DNA from: Antedon bifida
Lineage: Eukaryota; Echinodermata; Crinoidea; Comatulida; Antedonidae
Reading direction: 5' to 3'
Assembly (NCBI GenBank): GCA_963402885.1
Contig: OY727094.1
Coordinates: forward strand, 16,060,501 to 16,124,500
Length of the DNA stretch: 64,000 nucleotides
This document shows positions 50,501 to 53,639 of this stretch, piece after piece. The notes under the pieces were generated by a model. That model ran no database searches. It was not told the origin of the DNA and worked only from the letters and a program-made list of their open reading frames with translations. A program made the position numbers and the translations under genes. Numbering within the stretch: position 1 is the stretch's first letter; every line of letters starts with the position of its first letter.

Positions 50501-51581
50501 ACCTCTAATGTAGGTTTTTTAGTGTTAAACAATTTCCCTTTATTTTTTGTTTACTATAATTTACTATGTGTGTATGTATATTTAAATAAATGTTAAGAAA
50601 TAAACATTTTTTTAATAGACTAAAAATATTGTAATGGATCAATCATCACCTAGTTATGCTAATGATGATTTGTTTATTTTTACATTTTGTATGACATTGT
50701 AATGGTGGTTTGATACTGTAATTATTATGTAAGGTGATTTGTTAAAAACTAGGTACGGTAAATAACTTACAAAATTATATTTGTACCACTATTTCAGTTT
50801 TATTTATGTTTGTTAATCCGAGTATAAAGAAAGAATAAATGTGGCAGATATACTATCTGTATCTTATATTTTATATGAAAAAAATAATTACAACCTAATA
50901 ACAAAGAACTATAATTGTGGTGTGTATTAAAAGATCACTTTAGCTCTTAACCAAATTGATGGTGATGTTGTTGAAAGGAATAAAGGAGAGTATCGCAAAT
51001 GAGTATGATGATAATAATAAATGAATACAGTCTATATGTCTATCAACTAGCATCTTTGATCATTTGTACCTCTATGTGATATATAGGTAGAATCATAGTG
51101 TTTCAAAGTTATTAAACAATTTTGTGAAAATGAACTAAAAAAATTTTGTGTAATAGAAGTGTACATAATTCCGACTTAATTACTGTATATCTACACTTTG
51201 GAATAAGGATTATATTTCAATAGTATGTTGCTGTAGTTTTCATTGTTTTATAAAGAGTTCAATGGAAATGTTTAAACATGACAAAATGTATAGTGTCATA
51301 GCAATTTTTATGACTAAATATCAGAGAAAAAAATATATTGAAAAACTTCAAATAATGCCAATTCTAGCATCAATAAAAACATTAAATAGCATTATAACAT
51401 GCAGATATTATTACTCAAAAGATCATTATATTTAAAATACAAAGTATCAAAAAATATGACTATGAAAGAATGTATAACTTACTCTGGCTTGGATATTGAT
51501 GTCTGACCCTGCATCAACCAGCAGGTTACAGCAGGCTGAGTGACCTGCTAAAGCTGCCAAATTCAAAGCTGAGTTTCCAAA
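2348..51581 (-). CDS. Ankyrin repeat / death domain / Roc GTPase gene, partial, 14 exons (gene-level entry)
   Basis: Fourteen minus-strand exons (listed below in genomic order) join into one 1722-nt, 574-codon open frame with every intron phase matching. Order in the protein: three 33-residue ankyrin repeats, one 39-residue atypical repeat, an ankyrin cap, a death domain of about 80 residues, then a Roc (Ras-of-complex) G-domain with P-loop GLENVGKT, G3 DFGGQ and G4 GTHYE. Known for these families: ankyrin and death domains bind proteins, Roc binds GTP and normally precedes a COR dimerisation domain. I infer a cytosolic signalling scaffold. DAPK kinases also join ankyrin, Roc-COR and death domains, but there the death domain is C-terminal; here it precedes Roc. 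No start codon, stop codon or COR domain is seen, so both ends lie outside the window or in exons I cannot recognise. Introns range from about 0.3 to 19.5 kb and are filled with mobile elements. Confidence 0.85.
2630..3141 (+). repeat. 57-bp minisatellite, 9 units
   Basis: Nine head-to-tail 57-bp units, nearly identical, in the intron between exons 3235-3324 and 2348-2506. Since 57 is a multiple of 3 and the unit has no plus-strand stop in one frame, it produces a 188-codon open frame with a repeated 19-residue unit (MEVEITT...). Units differ mainly at one base (Ile or Leu codon) and are grouped I,I,L,L,L,I,I,I plus a variant last unit, which fits recent unequal exchange. I do not regard it as coding. 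Confidence 0.92.
3235..3324 (-). CDS. Roc GTPase exon after G3
   Basis: This 90-nt, phase 0/0 exon encodes 30 residues. The core SYAVVCVVFNLNEGLNAP is typical of the beta strand after the G3 motif of Roc proteins, where a hydrophobic strand ends in F-[ND]-L. Acceptor CTAG is at 3325-3328 and donor GTAAGT at 3229-3234. It continues the sense of the exon at 8808-8983 (ending YHVIQR) although a 4.8-kb foldback element now sits in the intron between them. Confidence 0.85.
5080..5810. repeat. Subterminal tandem repeats in the left foldback arm
   Basis: Five units of about 100-140 bp, each containing ATGGATCGACTACTGTAT, a run like ATTATTTTACTATAACTG and a CAGTGATATCTGATAAAA block, spaced with small deletions. 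The mirror set is in the right arm at about 6785-7340. Unequal unit content suggests slippage or exchange after the arms formed. Confidence 0.8.
5932..6572 (-). pseudogene. Decayed transposon-encoded protein, C-terminal part
   Basis: The loop of the foldback element carries minus-strand remnants in three frames that follow on from each other. They are SHCNDTGFYRKGKSIPFTYY (about 6480-6545); LPPCEITITQHLLRANYVS (about 6240-6300); WRHAHTPQPTQN and YGWVDNGDGRYVPKWFDGNA (6110-6230); then an acidic tail ending SDDSESDCDDDE before TAG at 5932-5934. Frame breaks lie near 6239 and 6113. The pattern (Cys/Asp-Thr...KGK, LPPC...ANY, GW...DG...W.DG.A.P, acidic tail) resembles proteins common in invertebrate DNA transposons; I recognise it from memory only and cannot name the superfamily. 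It is a relic. Confidence 0.6.
8808..8983 (-). CDS. Roc GTPase exon with G3 (DFGGQ) motif
   Basis: This 176-nt exon enters in phase 1 and leaves in phase 0, adding 58 complete codons. The second half reads NKFVMNIWDFGGQPIYHVIQ, a clear Roc G3/switch II signature (W-D-x-G-G-Q followed by a Y-H pair). The first half is a charged, Pro/Lys/Glu-rich linker (PVSKEKLERPEIPKGF) that belongs to an insertion separating the P-loop from G3. Acceptor CAACAG lies just upstream (AG at 8984-8985) and donor GTAAAT is at 8802-8807. Confidence 0.88.
9440..9553 (-). CDS. Linker exon inside the Roc domain
   Basis: This 114-nt, phase 1/1 exon encodes about 38 residues of low-complexity sequence rich in Lys, Ser, Thr, Pro and Glu, probably disordered. 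It contains SKQEAKSGE, a near copy of SKQETKSG at the end of the neighbouring exon 9970-10089. The corresponding DNA is also alike, which suggests a duplicated linker segment. Acceptor TTTTTCAG is at 9554-9561 and donor GTAAAT at 9434-9439. No enzymatic motif is present. The exon is supported mainly by phase, splice sites and its position between unambiguous Roc exons. Confidence 0.7.
9970..10089 (-). CDS. Linker exon inside the Roc domain
   Basis: This 120-nt, phase 1/1 exon encodes about 40 residues: an acidic start (DMYQDAVTDVTVKQML) and then a Lys/Ser-rich segment ending SKQETKSG. It lies between the switch I-like exon 12251-12354 and the second linker exon 9440-9553, and with them makes the long P-loop-to-G3 insertion. 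Acceptor AAAAG ends at 10090 and donor GTAAAA is at 9964-9969. The acceptor has a weak pyrimidine tract, so the exact start is less certain than the reading frame. Confidence 0.7.
10758..10826 (-). mobile_element. tRNA-like block, probably a SINE remnant
   Basis: On the minus strand TGGGTCGGTGGTCTGTG resembles an A box and GAGATCGAGTCTCACC a B box about 35 bases later. It is nested in the inverted-repeat element. It lacks a clear tail and is not a plausible functional tRNA. Confidence 0.35.
11509..11555. repeat. 20-bp tandem repeat, 2.3 units
   Basis: The unit TACGCATGCGTTATATGCGC is present twice in full and then partly. Each unit contains the palindrome CGCATGCG, giving a CpG-rich island in otherwise AT-rich DNA. 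Confidence 0.85.
11931..12204 (+). mobile_element. tRNA-derived SINE
   Basis: The head has an A box (TGTGGCTTGGTGGTTATG) and, 35 bases on, a B box (GGGTTCAAGTCC), followed by a tRNA-unrelated body and a simple AAAT-repeat tail (12183-12204). The first 13 bases (GGAGTGGAGTTGT) are repeated inverted at 12029-12041, just after the tRNA-like head, so the head could be closed off by a stem. SINEs are transcribed by RNA polymerase III and mobilised by a partner LINE; the partner is not identified. Confidence 0.8.
12251..12354 (-). CDS. Roc GTPase exon after P-loop (switch I region)
   Basis: This 104-nt exon enters in phase 2 and leaves in phase 1. It reads FNPLHMITDAMVKTTVCTPD directly after the P-loop exon's SLLGKE, giving the familiar Roc arrangement in which the P-loop helix is followed by a Phe, an acidic or Thr-rich switch I and a short beta strand. 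Acceptor CATAG ends at 12355 and donor GTAAGT is at 12245-12250. It is separated from the P-loop exon by the 3.95-kb TTAA-flanked element. Confidence 0.8.
13655..15365. repeat. ~250-300-bp tandem array rich in AGGTCA half-sites
   Basis: Four to five diverged units, each with a GACCTTGTAAA block, TCATTTGAGGTCAAA, then AGTAACTGTTTCTATGC followed by GTAACTAAGGATA and an A/T-rich part ending GGGGTTTTCATGA. Units begin near 13670, 13988, 14300, 14470 and 15205. The array lies inside the TTAA element and is interrupted by the MITE at 14585-15158. Two AGGTCA-like half-sites separated by four bases occur at about 13688 and 14010. Confidence 0.7.
14585..15158. mobile_element. 574-bp pogo/Tc1-like MITE, TA target site
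   Basis: Flanked by TA (14583-14584 and 15159-15160). The ends share ACCTCCCGTAA followed by GGCCA as inverted repeats, and GTGGCCGCTTACGGG-type motifs recur inside both ends (about 14627, 14972, 15055, 15130). No coding. The related tandem unit at 14245-14290 lacks the insertion and serves as an empty site, confirming both borders. TA duplication and CA...TG ends fit Tc1/mariner/pogo-type elements. Confidence 0.75.
16833..16998 (-). CDS. Roc GTPase P-loop exon
   Basis: This 166-nt exon enters in phase 1 and leaves in phase 2. It encodes a helical stretch (AVKAFQNALEEGQTEFNQGR) and then TIFVGLENVGKTSTINSLLG, which is a Walker A/G1 motif of form GxxxxGK[ST]. The motif binds the phosphates of GTP. 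Acceptor TTTTTAAG ends at 16999 and donor GTAAGC is at 16827-16832. The exon links the death domain exon upstream to the rest of the G-domain. Confidence 0.9.
17482..17730 (-). CDS. Death domain exon
   Basis: A 249-nt, phase 1/1 exon encodes a whole death-fold domain in one exon. The pattern fits the death domain family: a Trp followed by hydrophobics (KWELIAVNLGM), then QEDINSL, then MTYNMLNAWAAKV, and a C-terminal LVAALRKAGEKDVADKI helix pair. Death domains make homotypic contacts in receptor and adaptor complexes of apoptosis and innate immune signalling. Which partner is used cannot be told from sequence. Acceptor TTTAG ends at 17731 and donor GTAAGT is at 17476-17481. Confidence 0.9.
18144..18179 (-). 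CDS. 36-nt microexon between ankyrin cap and death domain
   Basis: A very short phase 1/1 exon encodes GPLPYIEMTSS. It is supported by a good acceptor (CTTGTTTAG, ending at 18180), a donor GTATGA at 18138-18143, and by restoring the frame between the exons at 18625-18718 and 17482-17730. Because it is symmetric, the flanking exons could also be joined without it, so alternative inclusion is possible. Confidence 0.65.
18625..18718 (-). CDS. C-terminal ankyrin cap exon
   Basis: This 94-nt exon enters in phase 0 and leaves in phase 1. It begins NGKSTFDIYNENV, which resembles the start of an ankyrin repeat (NGxT..D...), and then becomes polar and helical (KYEGEQKKKEILAIL) as capping repeats do. 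Acceptor TTGTCAG ends at 18719 and donor GTAAGT is at 18619-18624. It ends the ankyrin region before the microexon and death domain. Confidence 0.8.
19766..19809 (+). ncRNA. Hammerhead-ribozyme-like motif, probably a Penelope-type remnant
   Basis: TTCTC, then CTGAGGA (19771-19777, the CUGANGA core), one extra A, a perfect 6-bp stem GATCAA/TTGATC with a 6-base loop, then GAAA (19797-19800), CATC, then GAGAA. TTCTC and GAGAA pair as stem I. Stem III is almost absent (ACAT between the core and the cleavage position), like the minimal form known in Penelope-like elements, where two copies may pair through ACGT. No coding sequence adjoins it. Activity cannot be judged by eye. Confidence 0.4.
19983..20099 (-). 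CDS. Atypical ankyrin repeat exon (39 residues)
   Basis: This 117-nt, phase 0/0 exon begins NGDNALHIIARAKLTYEEHK, clearly an ankyrin first helix (G-x-x-A-L-H), but runs to 39 residues instead of 33 and loses the LL..GA consensus (FVFFIQEGRMDICKKNK). Acceptor TTTTCAAG ends at 20100 and donor GTTAGT is at 19977-19982. It keeps the phase 0/0 pattern of the regular repeat exons. Confidence 0.82.
20338..20370. repeat. Short tandem duplication
   Basis: The 16-bp unit GCAAGATATCTGGAGA is present twice in a row in an intron. Confidence 0.9.
21030..21128 (-). CDS. Ankyrin repeat exon (33 residues)
   Basis: Exactly 99 nt, phase 0/0, encoding one complete ankyrin repeat: DGNSPLLLAASYGQTACCM, then ILVDAGSNVNQQNK. 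The ankyrin consensus G-x-[ST]-x-L-x-x-A-A-x-x-G and L-[VL]-x-x-G-[AS]-x-[VI]-N is kept. Acceptor TTTTTAG ends at 21129 and donor GTAAGT is at 21024-21029. The next recognised repeat is 19.5 kb upstream at 40638, across an intron packed with mobile elements. Confidence 0.9.
21129..24281. other. Intronic AT-rich stretch without recognised genes
   Basis: This is the first 3 kb (on the minus strand the last 3 kb) of the 19.5-kb intron between ankyrin exons. It shows only simple A/T runs, an (AT) run near 21230 and a weak repeated pair around 22866 and 23009 (ACAATCT...TTATCCAATRTAAT). No open frame has protein character. Confidence 0.5.
24286..24450. mobile_element. Isolated end of the TTAA element family
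   Basis: After TTAA at 24282-24285 the sequence repeats the right end of the 12837-16786 element in reverse orientation for about 165 bp (GAGCCATTGTCTGTAAGAAT, then the AAAAAATGGATTT and CCATGGCAACGG blocks). The similarity stops where the next inverted-repeat element begins at 24454, suggesting truncation or a nested insertion. Confidence 0.75.
25909..25959. repeat. Tandem duplication of about 25 bp
   Basis: CCACTATCTTCCATAATTTC occurs twice back to back within the inverted-repeat element at 24454-27495. Confidence 0.9.
26592..26715 (+). repeat. CCGA-containing short dispersed repeat, copy 1
   Basis: Block order: CCATATACATGGCTGCAG, GAGTTAGTGTTTACC, a variable run of CCGA/CTGA units, GACATAGT.AGCTGTAGAG, GTTGCACAC..CTACTAAAA. 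The same order appears at 43872 and 52239. Copy 1 has the longest CCGA run. It lies inside the larger 24454-27495 element, so it inserted later than that element or was captured by it. Confidence 0.8.
27741..27922. repeat. Left CGTATACG cluster
   Basis: Exact CGTATACG at 27741, 27751, 27802, 27863, 27904 and 27915, with near copies (ACGTATATG, CATATACG, TCGTATAGG) between. Copies are commonly extended to TCCGTATACGATC or AACGTATACGAT, so the palindrome often reaches 10-12 bp. Confidence 0.9.
30250..30357 (+). pseudogene. Possible C-terminal fragment of a transposon protein
   Basis: An open block reads ARTWCDELRRL, then NDVPDDMQDWPPENRIKHEL and QL before TAG (30355-30357). It is markedly more protein-like and GC-rich than its surroundings, and has a plausible acceptor (CCCAAAG) just before it. 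No preceding part is found. It lies inside the CGTATACG element and could be the last piece of its transposase. I do not recognise the family. Confidence 0.35.
30786..30950. repeat. Right CGTATACG cluster
   Basis: Eight exact CGTATACG octamers between 30786 and 30950, followed by the variant ATCGTATACAGC at the very end. The spacing is irregular, in two groups (30786-30857 and 30909-30950). Confidence 0.9.
30985..32460. other. Intronic stretch without recognised genes
   Basis: AT-rich sequence. Near 31263 a TAAAAACACAAGAAACGTTT block resembles the start of the tandem repeat at 49081. No coding signal on either strand. Confidence 0.5.
32464..32653. repeat. 190-bp imperfect palindrome, MITE-like
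   Basis: The left half (TCGCGAT..AAATAAAATTAA.., TTGGTATCAAATATACAAA, GTTCACGTAATCCTGG) mirrors the right half (CCCTGGATTACATGAAC, TTTGTATTTTGATATCAA, ..TTATTCAAATCGCGA). A partial third copy of the right half is at 32778-32838 (ACGTGAACAAAATGTTTGTA, ATTTTGATAT, TTCAAATCGCGAA). Transcribed, it would make a long hairpin. Confidence 0.75.
33010..34120 (+). pseudogene. Relics of non-LTR reverse transcriptase
   Basis: The frame at 33684-33780 reads VMLLDYKKIFNLIDHNVLVK, matching the LD-[FY]-[SK]-KAFD-x-[IV]-DH motif of CR1/jockey-type reverse transcriptases. Further on, INDLPVYIPLVMYMHDALL (33855-33912) resembles the IND..MYADD region with the catalytic site altered (MHDA). A second version, PLVMYMDDALLS, is at 33085-33125. 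TSDLSWQSHVNN at 34052-34090 fits the segment after the palm. Stops and frame breaks are frequent, so it is a dead, probably twice-copied LINE fragment. Confidence 0.65.
34421..37226. mobile_element. 2.8-kb foldback-type element with repeated arms
   Basis: Outer ends AGTCCAGGAGTATTAGA (34421) and TCTAATACTCCTGGACT (37226) are inverted, and arms of about 0.8-0.9 kb mirror each other: AATTCAGCTTTAGCATATTT, the ACTTTTAGTATGTTGTT and GGGAAACCCGGGGA block, the AAAATGGCGGCCATCTTA block, then subrepeats. Each arm has two or more subrepeats of about 300 bp (left: 34631 and 34945) with GGTGTCAAAATACTC, ATTCACTGTAATGGAAA, TTTTGACCTTTGACC and CCAACTTTCTATTCACTTTA. The loop (about 35340-36250) has no gene. 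It inserted beside, or within, a Penelope relic at 37239. Confidence 0.8.
37239..37850 (-). pseudogene. Penelope-like reverse transcriptase fragment
   Basis: Minus-strand pieces in shifting frames. LKKNKDIIIIRTNKGA (about 37670-37720) corresponds to the KxxDKG-type motif. DDPTKFTKLHVLDSRI follows (about 37580-37630). ESPKTRPIISSIRTYNYNKA (about 37370-37430) is the RPI-S motif. HFVYNDNAYYQKIYGVSMGS then PLAPILSNLFI (37245-37345) is the Penelope-specific Q..G..MGSPL.P signature. The YADD part is missing, cut where the foldback element begins. Several frameshifts and stops make it a relic. Penelope elements combine a reverse transcriptase with a GIY-YIG nuclease. Confidence 0.8.
38296..40132. 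mobile_element. 1.84-kb TA-flanked DNA element, non-autonomous
   Basis: TA (38294-38295), then CAGTACTGGTCAGAGGACTT, mirrored by AAGTCCTCTGACCAGTACTG ending 40132 before TA (40133-40134). The inverted ends continue to TTTCGACATTCC and CGCG/CGAG. Subterminal GAGCG/CGCTC-type motifs are frequent (38332-38480 and 40008-40105). TA duplication and a CAGT terminus are typical of Tc1/mariner-like elements. There is no transposase. Confidence 0.8.
40638..40736 (-). CDS. Ankyrin repeat exon (33 residues)
   Basis: Exactly 99 nt, phase 0/0, one complete repeat: DGNTALHHGAASGHVDVCQT, then LVDMAAAVDQQNN. The TALHH and GAASGHV core is strongly ankyrin-like; the usual Gly of the GADVN turn is Ala (MAAAVD). 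Acceptor ATAG ends at 40737 and donor GTAAGT is at 40632-40637. Confidence 0.9.
40742..42089. other. Intronic stretch, one possible ankyrin exon scrap
   Basis: No genes recognised. At 41037-41054 an 18-base match (AGTGGTGAATTTCCATCC) to the ankyrin exon at 21030-21128 reads DGNSPL on the minus strand, then loses the pattern. This may be an exon relic or chance. Confidence 0.35.
42090..42300. repeat. Local repeat family, short fragment
   Basis: GTTGACTTACTACTGTATGT, GATAGGCTTTATAACAGTTT and AGAATCTCCTGTTCTTCAAT reappear at 47035-47157, and TTATTGGTCAACTCACTTG followed by CAACCAAAGCTTTA matches 56240-56282. Confidence 0.7.
43872..43986 (+). repeat. CCGA-containing short dispersed repeat, copy 2
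   Basis: Same block order as copy 1, with a shorter CCGA run (ACCGACCGACCTACCGACCGAC). GTCACGTGC near the start and GCACGCGAC near the end are approximate inverted repeats. Confidence 0.8.
44238..46717. repeat. Local repeat family, copy A (~2.5 kb)
   Basis: From GAACAGTAC.CTGGTACTGAAAGTGC to GGGATTTAAAGCAAATTTTG and the bases just after, this segment is repeated on the same strand at 56363-59256 with high similarity and several indels. Copy A has a (CTT)8 microsatellite at 44422-44448 where copy B has two CTT units. A section at 44646-44760 is also present inverted at 47165-47277. No coding frame is conserved between copies, which argues for non-coding mobile or duplicated DNA. Confidence 0.85.
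46990..47277. repeat. Local repeat family, fragment with inverted segment
   Basis: The first part (46999-47157) matches 42140-42300 and the AATAATCACCGTCAA block at 56339. The second part (47165-47277, AACAAAAACACTTAAAATTT, CAAACCTTTAATTGTTCTTA) is the reverse complement of 44646-44740 in copy A, so the fragments have been joined in opposite orientation. Confidence 0.75.
47427..47533. repeat. 107-bp near-perfect hairpin
   Basis: GCTGGTGATTACGCCCCCT.TAATCCGAGAGTGAAGGTT is mirrored by AACCTTCACTCTCGGATTA.AGGGGGCGTAATCACCAGC, about 40 bp per arm with one mismatch and a loop of about 25 bases. It is GC-richer than its surroundings. Most likely a tiny MITE; a microRNA-type precursor is an alternative. 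Confidence 0.9.
48564..48962 (+). mobile_element. Possible solo LTR
   Basis: Starts TGTTGGACAC and ends TTATTCAACA, short inverted TG...CA ends, with AATAAA at 48911-48916 placed as in an R-region polyadenylation signal and a T/C-rich end (GTCTCTTGCCCG). I find no 4-6-bp duplication and no second LTR, so this remains tentative. Confidence 0.3.
49081..49827. repeat. Tandem duplication, two units of ~350-400 bp
   Basis: Unit 1 (49081-49430) and unit 2 (49431-49827) both run from ACACCAGAAACGTAA..GTTATATTA through ATCTGATAATATTTKTTAC, CACCGTTTATTTTTCC, GATCAATAGAAATT and AGCTTGTTAAA to GTGTATGAAATTGGTCTGAA. Unit 2 contains a 45-base insertion. Both are non-coding. Confidence 0.85.
49828..51476. 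other. Intronic stretch without recognised genes
   Basis: AT-rich sequence preceding the ankyrin exon at 51483 on the plus-strand map. Short open frames on both strands show no protein-like composition. Confidence 0.5.
51483..51581 (-). CDS. Ankyrin repeat exon (33 residues)
   Basis: Exactly 99 nt, phase 0/0, one complete repeat: FGNSALNLAALAGHSACCNL, then LVDAGSDINIQAR. Acceptor ATTTTAG ends at 51582 and donor GTAAGT is at 51477-51482. It is the most upstream exon in the window that I call with confidence. Confidence 0.9.
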
Positions 51582-52238
51582 CTAAAATATAAAATCATAC
51601 AAGTTACATCTTTTACATATTTATTGGTTAATTTTCAAATTCAATTTGTAACTTGTATTTGTTGTGTGATCATATACGCAATGCACACAAATACTATCAA
51701 ATTAGCTTTTTTAAATTTTATTTCTACTTTTGTATACATTTTTATTATTATTCCAGTTTTTACAAAAAAAATGTTGTTGCCTGGTATTTAAATTATTTAA
51801 CTTTTTTTTAATTTAATATTGTTTAAATATTAAATTACTGGATTGGTTTGGTGTACAAACTTTTACTCTCAGGGGCATGTTTAAAACTTCAATATATTTA
51901 AATTATCCTTTGTGCAATCATAGAGCAAAGAAATAGTTCATTGCTCTATGGTGTGATGGTGGCATTAGCTAGTACAAGTTATTGTGAGTGTAGCATATCC
52001 TATTTTATCGATTGCTTTGGTACTTTCATTTCAATTGGAAGCCTTGCACATGGTTATTATTTTGTATGTAATGCAAATCTATTATTTTATATTATCAGAG
52101 ATAATGGCCTGCACTATTCTAAAGAAAGATTTGTTAGTGTACCAACAAAACATTGTCCATTTTAAGAGGTTTGACATACACACATTAGTCTAAATATTGA
52201 TTGTAACAATATTAATGTTGAGTTTAATCTGATAAAAA

Positions 52239-52342
52239 AACAAGACCATATACATGGCTGCAGTCGTGTGCGCAAATTTGAGTTAGTGTTTACCGACCGA
52301 CCAACATAGTGAGCTGTAGAGTCACGTTGCACACGACTAAAA
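52239..52342 (+). repeat. CCGA-containing short dispersed repeat, copy 3
   Basis: Shortest CCGA run of the three copies (ACCGACCGACCAAC). GTCGTGTGC at 52264-52272 is perfectly inverted by GCACACGAC at 52329-52337, suggesting a hairpin-forming or terminal-inverted-repeat element of about 75-100 bp. Confidence 0.8.
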
Positions 52343-52471
52343 TAGATAAACAAGTTAATTGTAGACATCTTTTTGAACCACATAACAGATATATGTATAA
52401 ACATGTTTTCATTTTTTTAATTTGTTAGATCAAATGAACAGTTTTTAAAAATACCATGACCATTTTCATAC

Positions 52472-52531
52472 CTCCCTGGATAGCTCAAGCCTGTCTTTAA
52501 AATGGGTGAAGGTTTGGCTGATGCCAGAATA
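52472..52531 (-). CDS. Candidate 60-nt upstream exon
   Basis: An open 60-nt block (20 codons, YSGISQTF..DRLELSRE) is flanked by an acceptor GGTAG ending at 52532 and a donor GTATGA at 52466-52471. Its phase 0/0 would let it join the ankyrin exon at 51483-51581. It has no ankyrin signature, so it may be an N-terminal segment or a chance open block. Evidence is limited to splice sites and phase. Confidence 0.35.
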
Positions 52532-52767
52532 CTACCAAGAACCAAACAAATCATATCAATGTAAAAAATATTAAAATTTATACATTTTAATAGATTTTAT
52601 AACATCTTTATTATATGTGTTTTATATTTATTGAATTGACTTATTAAAATGATTAAAATTTACACCAAAAAAAATTGTTATATTCTTTTTATTTCAAGGA
52701 TATAACAAAAACAATCACTGAAAATAAGACATTATACAGTAATTATAAAAGAAATAATAAACATAAT

Positions 52768-53432
52768 CTAATTCACACAATGCTTAATAGGGCCTACAAA
52801 TTGTCATCTACGCATGACATTTTCCATCAGAGGTTGATAATGTAACAAAGATTTTTCAAAAGTTGAATTATCCTTTAGATCTTATTAGTAATATTGTTAA
52901 GGCTTTCAACCAATCCATTAATACTTGTGTGACTCCTAGTAATACTAATGAAGATATGCTAACTGATGAATCTCCCCAGCCTATTAGGATTGTACTACCG
53001 TACAAGGATCAAACTTGTTGTAACACGGTTACTAAACAACTTAAACAACTTAGTGCGAAGATTGAAAACGATATTTTACCAGTATTTACTAGTCGTAAGA
53101 TAGGTGACACCTTAAAACCTAAAGAAATGAAACCCAGAATCATTAATTCACAATGCGTGGTGTACAAATTTCAATGTGGTTTGTGTGATACAAACTATGT
53201 CGGTTACACTTGCCGACACCTTTACAAACGCATTAATGAACATAACAAAAGTATTATAGGCGATCACCTAAAACAACATGGCATAACTGGTGATATCTCA
53301 GAATACTTTAGAGTCTTATCTAAATGTAACAATAAGTTTGATTGCCTAATTAAGGAGATGTTGTGGATCAAAGAGATAAAACCTACACTCAATAAACAAT
53401 CGGATTCCATCAAAGCTAAATTGTTTATCTAA
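52768..53432 (+). pseudogene. Penelope-like element C-terminus with GIY-YIG nuclease domain
   Basis: The 189-codon frame from 52863 carries VVYKFQC (residues 99-105), CGLC (105-108), NYVGYT (111-116), Arg118, Arg123 and EH (126-127), followed by KEMLWIKEIKPTLN with a likely catalytic Glu at 165. This is the GIY-YIG-like endonuclease that Penelope elements use to nick target DNA. Upstream, the frame LNRAYKLSSTHDIFHQ (52771-52818) continues as VDNVTKIFQKL after a one-base shift near 52830, the usual region between reverse transcriptase and nuclease. The reverse transcriptase itself is missing, so the copy is 5' truncated. It stops at TAA 53430-53432. Confidence 0.8.
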
Positions 53433-53534
53433 CTCAGTAGGAGGAGCTAATTACTTAATTAGCCCTCAATTAGCATTTCCTGTCACCAACTTTGGTGCTT
53501 AGTGCACATAATTATTATTGTTTTGTATTCACTT

Positions 53535-53575
53535 GATCTTGAAAATGGTTCTATGATGGTACCGAAACGTCGATC
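53535..53575 (+). ncRNA. Degenerate hammerhead-like motif in Penelope 3' region
   Basis: GATC (53535-53538), TTGAAAA in place of the CUGANGA core, a GGT/ACC stem II, then GAAACGTC (53564-53571) and GATC. Both GATC blocks can pair as stem I, and ACGT is the self-complementary stem III expected for dimeric Penelope hammerheads. Two core positions are changed (C to T and G to A), so it is probably inactive. Confidence 0.35.
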
Positions 53576-53639
53576 TCTATTTTTGTCATTAAATTTTATA
53601 TTGAAAATAATAAACATTATTTATTCATATGTATACATA

